This document shows, piece after piece, positions 20,722 through 29,998 of a stretch of DNA of 64,000 nt; within the stretch, counting starts at the first letter, position 1, and every line of letters starts with the position of its first letter. Position numbers and translations under genes: made by a program. The notes under the pieces were generated by a model. It was not told the origin of the DNA, did no database searches, and saw only the letters and a program-made list of their open reading frames with translations. Source of the stretch: Planctomycetales bacterium (GTDB lineage Bacteria > Planctomycetota > Planctomycetia > Isosphaerales > Isosphaeraceae); assembly GCA_027452145.1 (NCBI GenBank), contig DAIDHB010000198.1:51380-115379 (forward strand), in the 5' to 3' direction.

Positions 20722-20855
20722 CGCGGGGGGCTCCTCTCGTGGTCGTCGCGGGCACGGTGCGCTTGAGAACAATCAGGGTGCGAAGGTCGGACGCCGCCGC
20801 TTTCGCAGGGATTCTCTGGGCGGAATTCCCCCTCGTCGCCGATCGCTGGGGACCA

Positions 20856-22088
20856 TCACCTGGCGGAACCCGTCGTCGCCTTCGCCTGGGCGCCGCGGGG
20901 ATCGGCCGGCGGGGCGGGCAGCGCGGGGGCGGTCGTGTCCGGCCGATGGGCCAGCAGGTCGCGAAGCTGGAACGCGTGGAACGGCTGATCCGCCGCCGGC
21001 TTCCCGTCCTTCGAGGCATTGGCGACCCAGAACCGCGTCGTGGTCGTCTCAAAGAGGACACTGTGCAAATTCGAGTTCATCGCGACCGGGCGGTCCATCA
21101 GGTGCCGGGCCGAGTCGGCATCGAACGTCCCGCGGCCCTCCTTCACCCGGCGCGACAGCTCGTTGTACCGCTTGCCGGCCGAGAGCACGACGGCGTCCTT
21201 GATCGCAACCGGCAGCTTCGGGTGGCTCTCGCCCATCGCGATCGTGCCGAACACGTTCCAGGATCCCTCCATGCCGACCGCCTTGCCGGTCTCGCCGTCG
21301 GCGAGGACGTAATAATATTCGCAGGTCCTCGGATGATCGCGGAAGACGGCGATCGCGTGATCGAGGCTGTCGGCCTCCTCGAGTGCCATCCGGACCAGCA
21401 GCGCCATCGGCACGCCGTCCCAGTGGCCCAGGCCGCGACCGCCCATCTCGCCGATCGAGATCCGCTCGGCGTTCATGCCGGTCACCGAGCCGACGAAGCC
21501 GGCGTAGGTGACGTTCACGAACGGGATCCGCCCCTTCGGCTCGGCGACAGTCAACACCGCGTGGTCCTGGAGCCTCCAGTCGCAGCCGTAGTCAAGGATC
21601 CGGCCGTGATAGAGCGTGCCGTCCTTCGTGGCCGAGCCACTGAGCGCGAAGCCCGAGCAGTGAAACATCTCGGGGATGAAGTTGGCGACGACGATGTCCT
21701 GGACGTCCATCCCGGCGCCGTCGGCGATCCCGCGCATCTCGTCGAAGAACCGCTCGGGGACAAACTTCCGCTGCCGCGCCGCGATACCCCGGATGGCCCG
21801 CTTCGGCTCGAGCAGCTTGATCCCGGCCAGCTCGAAGGTCATCTCCTTCGCCTTGACGTCGAACAGGAAGTGGACCTGCTCGCGGATCTCGTCGCGCAGC
21901 AAGGCCCCCTGCTGGTAGCCCATCTCATACGGCGTCCCCTTGACGTGCAGGACGCGGTAGCCGTCGACTTCCTCGAGGAAGCCCTCGCCGCAGCGGGCGA
22001 CCGTGCGGGTCTCGCCCCTCGCGGCCGACACGACCCCCAGGACCAGCACAACCAGCAGACCCGCGACTCGGGGCGAAGTGCGCTTCAT
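20856..22088 (-). CDS. Secreted C45-type autoproteolytic acyltransferase/hydrolase
   Basis: A 410-residue exported protein. After the signal peptide (VAGLLVVLVLGVVSAARG) it shows GTPYEMGYQQGALLRDEI, typical of the C45/acyl-CoA:6-aminopenicillanate acyltransferase-like family. The likely nucleophile cysteine, which becomes the new N-terminus after self-cleavage, is in MFHCSGFALSG. Further conserved parts are GRILDYGCDW and GFVGSVTGMN. Family members are Ntn-hydrolases acting on amide bonds; the substrate here is unknown. The ATG at 22088 is preferred over a frame open to 22574 that overlaps the neighbouring promoter region. Confidence 0.85.
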   Translation of the reverse strand: MKRTSPRVAGLLVVLVLGVVSAARGETRTVARCGEGFLEEVDGYRVLHVKGTPYEMGYQQGALLRDEIREQVHFLFDVKAKEMTFELAGIKLLEPKRAIRGIAARQRKFVPERFFDEMRGIADGAGMDVQDIVVANFIPEMFHCSGFALSGSATKDGTLYHGRILDYGCDWRLQDHAVLTVAEPKGRIPFVNVTYAGFVGSVTGMNAERISIGEMGGRGLGHWDGVPMALLVRMALEEADSLDHAIAVFRDHPRTCEYYYVLADGETGKAVGMEGSWNVFGTIAMGESHPKLPVAIKDAVVLSAGKRYNELSRRVKEGRGTFDADSARHLMDRPVAMNSNLHSVLFETTTTRFWVANASKDGKPAADQPFHAFQLRDLLAHRPDTTAPALPAPPADPRGAQAKATTGSAR

Positions 22089-22250
22089 CGGACGACGTCC
22101 TCGGCCATGCCGGCCGGTTGGAGGGACCACGCGGACGAACGTCTTGACTCTACCCCAGGACCGCGGGAGTTCCAACAGCATCCGACCGAAACCTGGGATC
22201 GGTGCGATCCCGGCATCACCACGCCACCACGCTGAATGAAACAGTTCGGG

Positions 22251-22279
22251 TTGACTCCGATCGGGCGAACGTGCATGAT
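22251..22279 (+). promoter_or_regulatory. Candidate promoter of the PEP-CTERM/HAF gene
   Basis: TTGACT (22251-22256) and CATGAT (22274-22279) are 17 bp apart, giving a leader of about 53 nt before the ATG at 22339. The -10 box matches consensus at only four positions. Confidence 0.4.
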
Positions 22280-22338
22280 CCCCGCCGAGCGGGCCAGGAT
22301 GCCCATCGCCGCGATTGATTCGTCCAGGAGGGATTGCG

Positions 22339-23595
22339 ATGCCGCAGCGGAGTTCGCGCCTGAAGTTGGCGGGCCTGATGGCCGCAGTCCTCATGACCCT
22401 CGCTGCCGCGTCGGCCCACGCCGACCCGATGTTCAACGCCGTCAACCTCATCCCAGGCTCGGTGACCGGGCTGAACGACTCCAGCCAGGTGGTCTCGTCC
22501 TGGGGTAACCGGGCGCCGACGCTGTACAATGGGTACGGCATGTGGTCCGGCGAGACGCGACCGCCGATTCCCAATCCCCCGCATGGCTTCTACGGTAGCA
22601 GGATCGACCAGTCTTACCTCAACAACTCGGGCATGATCGCGACCGGCGCGGGGATTCTGGTCCCCACGAGCCCTGGCTCGACGAACTTCACGCAGACCGG
22701 ACACGCCGTAGTGAGCAACGGCCAGACTACAACCGACCTCGGTACCCTGGGCGGGCCGAACAGCTCCCCGGCCGGGATAAACAACGCCGGACAGGTGGTC
22801 GGATGGGCGGAAACGTCGAGTGGAGCAAGACACGCGTTCATCGCGACCAATGGGGTGATGACCGACCTGGGCACCCTGCCGGGCGGGCAGACCAGTTATG
22901 CGACAGGCGTTAACGACGCGGGCCAGGCTGTTGGATATTCTCAGATTCCCTCGGGTTCCAACAATCCTCTGAGCTCAACCGGACCCGCTCCTGACAGTCC
23001 GATGTTCTACCAAAGCTATGCTCACGCCGTGCTCTTTCAGAACGGCAAGGTCATCGACCTGGGAACCCTGGGTGGGGCAAATAGCATCGCCTCGGCGATC
23101 AACAACGCCGGCGCGATCGTCGGCACGTCCGAGACGGCCTCCGGCGTCCAGCATGCGTTCCTGTACCAGAACGGCCAGATGCAGGACCTCGGCACGCTGA
23201 ACACCGACGTCTCGCACACGTTCTGGGGCGTCACCTACAGCCAGGCCAACGCGATCAACAACGCCGGTGCGATCGTCGGCGAGTCGAACTCGCTGGCGTT
23301 CCTCGATGTCAACGGGAAGATGTACAACCTGAACGACCTTGTCCACATCCCCGGCGTCACGCTGACCTCAGCATTCGCGATCAACAACGTCGGCCAGATC
23401 CTGGCAACCGGCTACTCGAGTAACGGGCCCGACCGATACGACTCCGCCCACTACGAGTTCCTGCTCAATCCGGTCGGTCTGCCCGATCCGAACTACGCGG
23501 TGCCCGAGCCCAGCAGCATCTTCGCGATGGCCGGCCTGGCCGCCTGGCTGGTGGTGCGAGGGCGCGGCCGTCGCCGCGGCGCCGATCGGCGTTGA
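22339..23595 (+). CDS. PEP-CTERM protein with HAF repeats
   Basis: A 418-residue exported protein. A signal peptide (LAGLMAAVLMTLAAASAHA) precedes several HAF repeats of the pattern HAF-x-NG-x-DLGTLGG: ATNGVMTDLGTLPGG, FQNGKVIDLGTLGG and YQNGQMQDLGTLN, each followed by an INNAG block. The C-terminus is a PEP-CTERM sorting signal: VPEPSS, a hydrophobic helix and an Arg-rich end. It is therefore expected to be processed by an exosortase encoded elsewhere and displayed outside the cell. HAF repeats are often found in surface proteins and may be beta-propeller-like. The start has AGGAGG upstream. Confidence 0.9.
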   Translation: MPQRSSRLKLAGLMAAVLMTLAAASAHADPMFNAVNLIPGSVTGLNDSSQVVSSWGNRAPTLYNGYGMWSGETRPPIPNPPHGFYGSRIDQSYLNNSGMIATGAGILVPTSPGSTNFTQTGHAVVSNGQTTTDLGTLGGPNSSPAGINNAGQVVGWAETSSGARHAFIATNGVMTDLGTLPGGQTSYATGVNDAGQAVGYSQIPSGSNNPLSSTGPAPDSPMFYQSYAHAVLFQNGKVIDLGTLGGANSIASAINNAGAIVGTSETASGVQHAFLYQNGQMQDLGTLNTDVSHTFWGVTYSQANAINNAGAIVGESNSLAFLDVNGKMYNLNDLVHIPGVTLTSAFAINNVGQILATGYSSNGPDRYDSAHYEFLLNPVGLPDPNYAVPEPSSIFAMAGLAAWLVVRGRGRRRGADRR

Positions 23596-23622
23596 TCGAC
23601 CTCGAACCGCGCCCGCCGCGGA

Positions 23623-25188
23623 TCACTCCCACTCGATCGTCCCGGGCGGCTTGCTGGTGATGTCGTAGACGACCCGGTTGACGCCCTTCACGGCGTTGGT
23701 GATCCGCGTCGAGACCCGCGCGAGCAGGTCGTGGGGCAGTCGCGACCAGTCGGCCGTCATGAAGTCATCCGTCTCGACGGCGCGGATCGCGATGACGCTC
23801 TCATACGTTCGAGCGTCGCCCTGCACGCCGACGGCCTGCACGGGTAACAGCACGGCGAACGCCTGCGCGACCTGGCGCTCGAGGCCGGCGTTGCGCAGCT
23901 CTTCGAGGAAGATGGCGTCGGCCTGGCGCAGGATCGCCAGTCGCTCGGCGGTGACCTCGCCCAGGCAGCGCACCGCCAGCCCAGGACCGGGGAACGGGTG
24001 GCGCCAGACCAGCCGGTCGGCCAGGCCCAGCTCGATCCCCAGCCGGCGGACCTCGTCCTTGAACAGGTCGCGCAGCGGTTCGATCAGCTCGAAGCCCAGC
24101 TCGGCCGGCAGGCCGCCGACGTTGTGGTGGATCTTGATCGTGGCCGTTGGCCCGTCGGGCTCGCCGCCGCTCTCGATCACGTCGGGATAGAGCGTCCCCT
24201 GCGCCAGGAAGCTCGCGCCGTCGATCGAGCGGGCCGCCTCGCGGAAGACGTCGATGAACGCGTGGCCGATCCGCCGCCGCTTTTCCTGGGGGTCCGTCAC
24301 GCCGGCCAGGGCCTTCAGGAACGTCGCCTCGGCATCCACGACGCGAAGCTCGGCGTCGGTCTGGAGGCCGAACATCTCGACGACCTCGGCCCGTTCGTTG
24401 TGCCGCAGCAAGCCGGTGTCGACGAACACGCAGACGACACGGGGGCCGAGCGCCTTGGCCAGGAGCGCCGCACACACGGCCGAATCGACCCCGCCCGACA
24501 GCCCGCAGACGACCCGATCGCCAGGGCCGACGCGTGCGGAGACCTCGGCGACCGAGCGCTCGATGAACCGGCCCATCGTCCAGTCCCGCGGGTTGCCGCA
24601 GATCCGGTCGAGGAAGTTGCCGAGGATCAATGAGCCATACGGCGTGTGCGAGACCTCCGGATGGAACTGGAGGCCATAGAGCGGCAGGCTGCGATGCCGC
24701 ACGGCGGCGATCGGGCAGTGCGGCGTCGCGGCCAGCGGCACGAAATCGCCGCCGGCCTCGTGGATCTGGTCGCCGTGGCTCATCCAGACGATCGTGTCGC
24801 GCGGGACGTCGTGGAACAGCGGATCCGACTCATCGAGCACATGGCACTCGGTCCGGCCGTACTCGCCCCGCGCCGGGTTGGCCTCGACGCGCGCGCCCAG
24901 TGAGTCCGCGGCGAGCTGGAGCCCGTAGCAGATCCCCAGGATCGGGATGCCCAGCTTGAAGATCGCCGGGTCGCAGCGCGGGGCGCCGGGCTCGTAGACG
25001 CTCCGCGGCCCGCCCGAGAGGATCAGGGCGAGGGGATTCAGCTCGCGGATCCGCTCGGCCGTAATGTCGTGCCGGACGATCCGCGCGAAGGCGTGCCGCT
25101 CGCGCACCCGGCGCGCGATGAGCTGCACGTACTGCGCGCCGAAGTCCAGGACGAGCACGGGTCGCGATGCCGGGCCGGTTTCCGCCAT
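23623..25188 (-). CDS. guaA: GMP synthase (glutamine-hydrolysing)
   Basis: A 521-residue enzyme that aminates XMP to GMP. The class I glutamine amidotransferase domain comes first, with catalytic Cys in GICYGLQ and His in [12 protein letters not shown]. The ATP pyrophosphatase domain follows with the P-loop [10 protein letters not shown], then the GMP synthase C-terminal dimerisation domain with VQGDARTYE and IEWE at the end. Length is standard. It is convergent with the PEP-CTERM gene (27 bp apart) and divergent from the Dabb gene. Confidence 0.97.
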   Translation of the reverse strand: MAETGPASRPVLVLDFGAQYVQLIARRVRERHAFARIVRHDITAERIRELNPLALILSGGPRSVYEPGAPRCDPAIFKLGIPILGICYGLQLAADSLGARVEANPARGEYGRTECHVLDESDPLFHDVPRDTIVWMSHGDQIHEAGGDFVPLAATPHCPIAAVRHRSLPLYGLQFHPEVSHTPYGSLILGNFLDRICGNPRDWTMGRFIERSVAEVSARVGPGDRVVCGLSGGVDSAVCAALLAKALGPRVVCVFVDTGLLRHNERAEVVEMFGLQTDAELRVVDAEATFLKALAGVTDPQEKRRRIGHAFIDVFREAARSIDGASFLAQGTLYPDVIESGGEPDGPTATIKIHHNVGGLPAELGFELIEPLRDLFKDEVRRLGIELGLADRLVWRHPFPGPGLAVRCLGEVTAERLAILRQADAIFLEELRNAGLERQVAQAFAVLLPVQAVGVQGDARTYESVIAIRAVETDDFMTADWSRLPHDLLARVSTRITNAVKGVNRVVYDITSKPPGTIEWE

Positions 25189-25458
25189 GAGCCGCCTTCT
25201 TTTCGGGATGTCCGGGATCGCCGGGGCCTCGCCCCGGGAGCCCTCAGCCTGTCCATTTGACCAAAAACACCTTACCCGAGTGGCCGGTAATCGTCCATGT
25301 CGACGACGGACCTCGACCCCGGCGAGACGGCGGGCTCTGCCGATTCTCCCGGCATTCGACGGCCGCCATCGCCTTGCAACGCCGGGGGACGGTGTTCATC
25401 ATGTTCAGGGACTTTTTCCTTCAGCCAACCCAGTGCATCCTTCTCCGGGAGAAACGCC

Positions 25459-25884
25459 ATGAAGTACGCCCTGATGATCCTGGCCCTGTTCGCCCTCGCC
25501 GGCATGTTCGCGCTGGATGCCGCCGCGCGGACGGGGAACCGGGCCGACCGGCCGCTGGCGCACATGGTCTTCTTCGGCCTCAAGGATCACTCGCACGAGT
25601 CGCGCGAGCGGTTCATCGCCTCGTGCGAGAAGTACCTCGCCAATCACGAGGGGACGCAGTATTTCTCGGTCGGCACGATCGCCGAGGACGAGGACGTGCA
25701 GGAACCGGTGAGCGTCAAGGACTTCGACGTCGCGCTCCACGTCGTCTTCGAGAACAAGGCGGCCAAGGCGAAGTACCTCAAGAGCGAGCGGCACCAGAAG
25801 TTCGTCGACGAGAACCGCGCGTCGTTCGCCAACGTGCGGGTGTTCGACTCGTTCCTGGTGCCGTCGGAGAAGGGCGGCAAGTAA
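25459..25884 (+). CDS. Secreted Dabb (stress-responsive A/B barrel) protein
   Basis: A 141-residue protein with a signal peptide (LMILALFALAGMFALDAAA) and one ferredoxin-like Dabb domain: HMVFFGLKDHSHESRERFI, YFSVGTIAEDEDV and VALHVVFENKAAKAKYL. Dabb domains form dimeric alpha/beta barrels; secreted forms are common in planctomycetes and have no assigned substrate. The ATG at 25459 has GGGAGAAA upstream; a longer in-frame ORF from 25297 lacks a signal-like start. Confidence 0.85.
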   Translation: MKYALMILALFALAGMFALDAAARTGNRADRPLAHMVFFGLKDHSHESRERFIASCEKYLANHEGTQYFSVGTIAEDEDVQEPVSVKDFDVALHVVFENKAAKAKYLKSERHQKFVDENRASFANVRVFDSFLVPSEKGGK

Positions 25885-25935
25885 GATCGGTCGAGGCGGT
25901 CAGCCGCAGATGTCGGGGTGGCCGAAGGAATCTTC

Positions 25936-26014
25936 ACCACGAATGGCACGAATGCCACGAATGAAGACTGGGCTCGGCCGCCCTCCCATTCGTGCCCTTC
26001 GTGCCATTCGTGGT
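25936..26014. repeat. CACGAATGG-type inverted repeat
   Basis: Arms of 28 bp (25936-25963 and 25987-26014) pair with two mismatches. Each arm is built from near-repeats of CACGAATG. The element lies between the Dabb gene and the convergent SDR gene. Translated, it gives HEWHE-type peptides, so spurious ORFs are common across it. Confidence 0.75.
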
Positions 26015-26065
26015 TGATCTCCAGATCTCGCATGGCCGCGGACCGTCGGCGGATTTCCCTGTATG

Positions 26066-27130
26066 TCATCCGTGGTCCCGTTCCGCGGTCCGGATGCGGC
26101 CCTGGTGCTTCAAAAGCCCCAGGCGTTCGAGGCTCTCGGCGGTCGCGACGATGGCCTCCTCGATCGAACGGGGCGACCAGCCGAGCCGGCGGCGGGCCTT
26201 GTCCGCGGTGGCGTTCTTGCGATGGCCGAGCTCGGGCAGGATCTGCTTGACCGCCGGGTCGCGCCACGACGCCAGACACACGACCCAGTCGGGCACCTGC
26301 CAGGTCTTCACCCGGCGCCCCGCGGCGCCCATGTGATCCTTGAGGATCCGGGCGATGTCGCGGACCGAGACGAACTCGCCGGCCACGGCCAGGAATCGTT
26401 CGCCGCTGGCGGCCGGGTCGGTCATGGCGCGGAGGTGCAGGTCGGCCACGTCGCGGACGTCCACGACGCCGAACCAGAGCCGCGGGCAGCCCGGGACGTC
26501 GCCGTCCATCAGGCGCTTTGCCAGCAGGATCGAGGTCGAGTAATCCGGCCCCAGCACCGGGCCGAACACCCCGACCGGGTTCACGACCGCCAGCTCGAGC
26601 CCGCCCCCTTCGACATGGACGAACTCCCAGGCGGCGCGCTCGGCCAGGGTCTTCGACCGGGCGTACGGCTGCACGTCGGGCGCATACGGGTCGGTCCAGT
26701 CGTCCTCGTTGAACGGCGTGTCCCGGGGCTCGTGGCCGTAGCCGATCGCGGCGAATGACGAGGTGAGCACCACCCGCCGGACGCCGGCCTCGCGCGCCGC
26801 GCGCAGCACCCGCAGGGTGCCCTCGCGCGCCGGAGCGATCAGCTCCTCGTCGTCCTTCGGCACGGTCGGCGGAAATGGCGAGGCGACGTGCAGGATAAAC
26901 TCGCACCCCGCAACGGCCTCAGCCCAGCCGGCGTCGGACAACAGGTCGGCGGCGAAGAACCTCAGGCGATCGCCCGGCTCGGCGCCGCCGAGCTTCAGCA
27001 TCGCCCGCACGTCCGGCTCGCGGGCGAGGCTGCGCACCGTGGTGCGCACCTCATGCCCGGCGGCCAGGAGCTGGAGGATGCAATGGCTGCCGATAAAACC
27101 CGAACCGCCGGTGACCAGGACTGTGCTCAT
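26066..27130 (-). CDS. Extended SDR family NAD(P)-dependent epimerase/dehydratase or reductase
   Basis: A 354-residue Rossmann enzyme. The cofactor-binding motif GGSGFIGSH is at residues 8-16 and the catalytic YxxxK is in YARSKTLAE, with the upstream serine in VLTSSFAAIG. The pattern (FAADLLSDAGW, HVASPFPP, NPVGVFGPV) resembles the dihydroflavonol-4-reductase-like subgroup, which reduces carbonyls on varied substrates. The actual substrate cannot be told. The gene stands alone; a 240-bp palindromic element begins about 128 bp upstream of its start. Confidence 0.88.
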   Translation of the reverse strand: MSTVLVTGGSGFIGSHCILQLLAAGHEVRTTVRSLAREPDVRAMLKLGGAEPGDRLRFFAADLLSDAGWAEAVAGCEFILHVASPFPPTVPKDDEELIAPAREGTLRVLRAAREAGVRRVVLTSSFAAIGYGHEPRDTPFNEDDWTDPYAPDVQPYARSKTLAERAAWEFVHVEGGGLELAVVNPVGVFGPVLGPDYSTSILLAKRLMDGDVPGCPRLWFGVVDVRDVADLHLRAMTDPAASGERFLAVAGEFVSVRDIARILKDHMGAAGRRVKTWQVPDWVVCLASWRDPAVKQILPELGHRKNATADKARRRLGWSPRSIEEAIVATAESLERLGLLKHQGRIRTAERDHG

Positions 27131-27257
27131 TGATCGTCGACTCCTGTGCGTCCACGGGACGCAATATGATGCGCGGAAGGAGCCAGACGGGAAAGGGGCC
27201 GAGCGCGAACCTCGGCGATCCGGCGATCCGGACGTGGCCCGGCTCAGAATCGGTCCC

Positions 27258-27497
27258 GGAAGCCCACGAAGTGGGCGTCAGGACGTAGCCGGGGGGGCGT
27301 CAGTCCCCCGGGCCGCCATGCGAACCCTCATCTCCCCGACATCGCGTCATCCTCGCGGTCGCGACCCCGCGTGGCGGGGTCGCGGCCGGGAGGGGCCGTC
27401 GAGAGGATTCGGTGTGTAACGCGGCGGTCCGAGCCCGGGGGGCTCACGCCCCCCGGCTACGTCCGATCGCCCCCTGACGGGGGCTCCGAGCCCTTCC
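27258..27497 (-). repeat. Composite palindromic element of about 240 bp, copy B
   Basis: Nearly identical to copy A (19841-20080) but inverted. It contains the same hairpins, including the GAAGTGGGC end, CGACCCCGCGTGGCGGGGTC and the terminal GGGGGCTCCGAGCCCTTCC. It ends about 11 nt from the stop codon of the acyl-CoA ligase gene at 27509. Confidence 0.85.
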
Positions 27498-27508
27498 GGA
27501 ACCGACTC

Positions 27509-29155
27509 TCAGCCGCCCGGGGGCTTCGACAGCGTCGTCACGAGCTGCCGGAGGACCTTCTTGTCGATCTTGCCGACGCCCGTCTTGGGGATCGACTCGA
27601 CGAAGTGGATGTCCTCGTGCAGCGGCAACTGCCAGCGGGCGAACTTCGGGGCAAGCCAGTCGATGATGTCCTGCGGCTCGACCGGCGGCTCGGCCCCGGC
27701 CCGGCGGACCACCAGCACCGCGGGCAGCTCGTCGCAGACCGGATCCGGGCGCGCGACCACCGCGGCCTCGGCGACGCCCGGATGGCCCGAGACGACGTTT
27801 TCCATGTCGACGCTCGAGATCCACTCTCCCTTGCGCTTGATCAGGTCCTTCTTGCGGTCGCTGAGCTGCACATAGCCGTAGCGGTCGATGCTGGCCATGT
27901 CGCCGGTGCGGAACCAGCCGTCGGGCGTGAACGCGGCGCCGGCCTCGGGATTGTTGTAGTAGCTCGACGCGACCCACGGGCCGCGAACGGCCAGCTCGCC
28001 GACATGCTCGCCGTCCCAGGGCAGGTCCTCGCCGCCGTCGCCCAGGATGCGGGTCTCGACGCCGGGAATCGGGATCCCCTGCTTGAGGCGATATTCCATC
28101 TGGCGCTCCTCGGGCCAGGCGAGCATCTCGGCCCGGAGCCGCGAGAACGTGCCCACCGGCGAGGTCTCGGTCATGCCCCAGGCGTGCAGCACCCGGATGC
28201 CGAAATCGCGCTCGAACCGCTCGAGCATCCACCGAGGGGCCGCCGAGCCGCCGACCAGCAGCGTGTGCAGGCTCGACAGGTCGTATTTCTTCTCCTTCAG
28301 GTGCTGGTAGAGCAGCGTCCAGATCGTCGGCACCCCCGCAGCGCAGGTGACGCGCTGCGATTCCAGCAGCTCGGCCAGCGGCTGGCCGATCAGGCCCGAG
28401 CCGGGGAAGACCTGCGCGGCGCCCGTCATCGCGCAGGAATACGGCATCCCCCAGGCATTCACGTGGAACATCGGCACGGCGGGCAGCGCGATTTCTCGCT
28501 CGTTCAGGGCGCCGGCGTCGGCCAGGCAGCCGGCCATCGCGTGCAAATAGGTCGAGCGATGGCTGTACACAACCCCCTTCGGCTCGCCGGTGGTGGCCGA
28601 GGTATAGCACATTCCTGCGGCCATGTTCTCCTCGAGCCGGGGGAACTCGGCTCGCTCCGACGCCCCGGCCAGCAGGTCCTCGTAGTCGATCGCCGGCGCC
28701 GGCAGGGCGGACGGCCCGGCGCAGCGGTCGTCCATCACGATGAACTGCTCGACGCCCGGGATGTCTTCTCGCATCGCGGCGGCCAGCGGCGCGACCGAGC
28801 GGTCGACGAACAGGACCCGGTCCTCGGCGTGATTGATGATGTACTTCAACTGCTCGCGCGCCAGCCGAAAGTTGATCGTGTGCAGCACGGCGCCCATCGA
28901 CGGCACCGCGAAGTAGAGTTCCAGGTGCCGGTGGCTGTTCCACGCGAGGGTCGCGACGCGGTCGCCGGGCCGGATTCCCAGCGATCTCAGCGCGTTCATC
29001 AGCCGGTGGACGCGGACCTCCAGCTCGCCGTAGTTCATCCGGTGGATCGTGCCGTCGGCCCACCGGCTGACGATCGCCTTCTCGGGGTAGATCCGCGCCG
29101 CTCGGTGCAGGATGCTGGGGACCAGCAGCGGCCAGTCCATCATGAGCCCGTTCAT
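27509..29155 (-). CDS. Medium/long-chain fatty acyl-CoA ligase (AMP-forming)
   Basis: A 548-residue member of the adenylate-forming family. The P-loop-like motif is YTSATTGEPKGVVYSHRS (Ala replaces the more usual Gly, as in some AlkK-type ligases). Other core motifs are AWGMTETSP, GWFRTGDMASID, DRKKDLIKRKGEWIS and the C-terminal catalytic lysine region KTGVGKIDKK. It activates fatty acids to acyl-CoA for degradation or lipid synthesis. The ATG at 29155 has GGGAG upstream; the in-frame ORF open to 29794 covers the antisense of the next gene and is rejected. Confidence 0.93.
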   Translation of the reverse strand: MNGLMMDWPLLVPSILHRAARIYPEKAIVSRWADGTIHRMNYGELEVRVHRLMNALRSLGIRPGDRVATLAWNSHRHLELYFAVPSMGAVLHTINFRLAREQLKYIINHAEDRVLFVDRSVAPLAAAMREDIPGVEQFIVMDDRCAGPSALPAPAIDYEDLLAGASERAEFPRLEENMAAGMCYTSATTGEPKGVVYSHRSTYLHAMAGCLADAGALNEREIALPAVPMFHVNAWGMPYSCAMTGAAQVFPGSGLIGQPLAELLESQRVTCAAGVPTIWTLLYQHLKEKKYDLSSLHTLLVGGSAAPRWMLERFERDFGIRVLHAWGMTETSPVGTFSRLRAEMLAWPEERQMEYRLKQGIPIPGVETRILGDGGEDLPWDGEHVGELAVRGPWVASSYYNNPEAGAAFTPDGWFRTGDMASIDRYGYVQLSDRKKDLIKRKGEWISSVDMENVVSGHPGVAEAAVVARPDPVCDELPAVLVVRRAGAEPPVEPQDIIDWLAPKFARWQLPLHEDIHFVESIPKTGVGKIDKKVLRQLVTTLSKPPGG

Positions 29156-29348
29156 CGCTCGTCTCCCTGGGTTCCTGTGCCGTGCGGTGGCGTCGGACGG
29201 CCCGCGGAGTATTATCTTATGTCGAGAGGCCATCGGGAAAGACCCGTTTGGCCGGCCGGCGAGGTCGCCGGCCCGGTTTTGACGACCGCCATCCGCGCCG
29301 TCGGCGCGGAACCGCGACCGAAACAAGCCCCGGGGGGAAGACGCCGTG

Positions 29349-29885
29349 ATGCGACTGAAGGTCGGAGTTTCGCGCAGGGAGGCCACCGACGGCGACGGCA
29401 GCGTCGGCGCGACGTGCGAGATCGAGGTCGAGGTTCCCGGCGGGACCGGCGAGGCCGAGCTGGCCCGGATCCGCGACCGCTGGCTGGAGATGTGCGAGAA
29501 CACGGTCGACGACGAGATCGATCGCCTGCGATCGACGGCCGTTCGCCCGTCCGCGCCGTCGTCCGCCCGCGCCCGACCGGTCCCATCGCGATCGACCGGC
29601 CACGAAGGACGAACGGCGGCACCGACCCAGGCGCCGGCACCGGCACCGGCCCGCCGGGCACGCGACGAGTTCGACCGGGACGACGACCGCGATCTCGACG
29701 GCGAGGCCGCGGCCCCGTCGAACGGCCGGCAACTCCTCGGCTGGGCCGCCAAGCAGGACCCCGACGCCAAGGGGCTGATCTTCTCCTTCGGCAAGAAGAA
29801 GGGCTATCCCCCCAGGATCGTCGACTGGACCGACGACCAGGTCCAGGCGGCCTACCGCTTCGCGAGAGACCGCCAGATGCGCTGA
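29349..29885 (+). CDS. Hypothetical protein with disordered centre
   Basis: A 178-residue protein of unknown function. The N-terminal part (MRLKVGVSRREATDGDGSVG, then CEIEVEVPG and a helix EAELARIRDRWLEMCENTVD) looks like a small folded unit. The centre is Ala/Pro/Arg-rich and probably disordered. The C-terminal 50 residues (GRQLLGWAAKQDPDAKGLIF, KKKGYPPRIVDWTDDQV) form a second small domain with a basic patch. The combination is reminiscent of small nucleic-acid-associated or phage-type proteins, but I cannot name a family. Divergent from the acyl-CoA ligase. Confidence 0.6.
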   Translation: MRLKVGVSRREATDGDGSVGATCEIEVEVPGGTGEAELARIRDRWLEMCENTVDDEIDRLRSTAVRPSAPSSARARPVPSRSTGHEGRTAAPTQAPAPAPARRARDEFDRDDDRDLDGEAAAPSNGRQLLGWAAKQDPDAKGLIFSFGKKKGYPPRIVDWTDDQVQAAYRFARDRQMR

Positions 29886-29893
29886 GTCGCCAG

Positions 29894-29998
29894 TGGTCCG
29901 TGGTCATTGGTCATTGGTCATTGGTCCGTGGTCATTGGTCATTGGTCCGTGGTCATTGGTCATTGGTCGGTGGTCGGTGGTCGGTGGTCCGTGGTCAG
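29894..29998 (+). repeat. Heptanucleotide tandem array TGGTCNN, 15 units
   Basis: Fifteen uninterrupted 7-bp units TGGTCNN, where NN runs CG, AT, AT, AT, CG, AT, AT, CG, AT, AT, GG, GG, GG, CG, AG. It begins 9 bp after the stop of the preceding gene. The CG-AT-AT triplet hints at a 21-bp higher-order unit. Confidence 0.9.

Noticed and set aside
29894..29998. Possible origin iterons or CRISPR
   Set aside because: The 7-bp contiguous units have no spacers, and no replication gene lies nearby.
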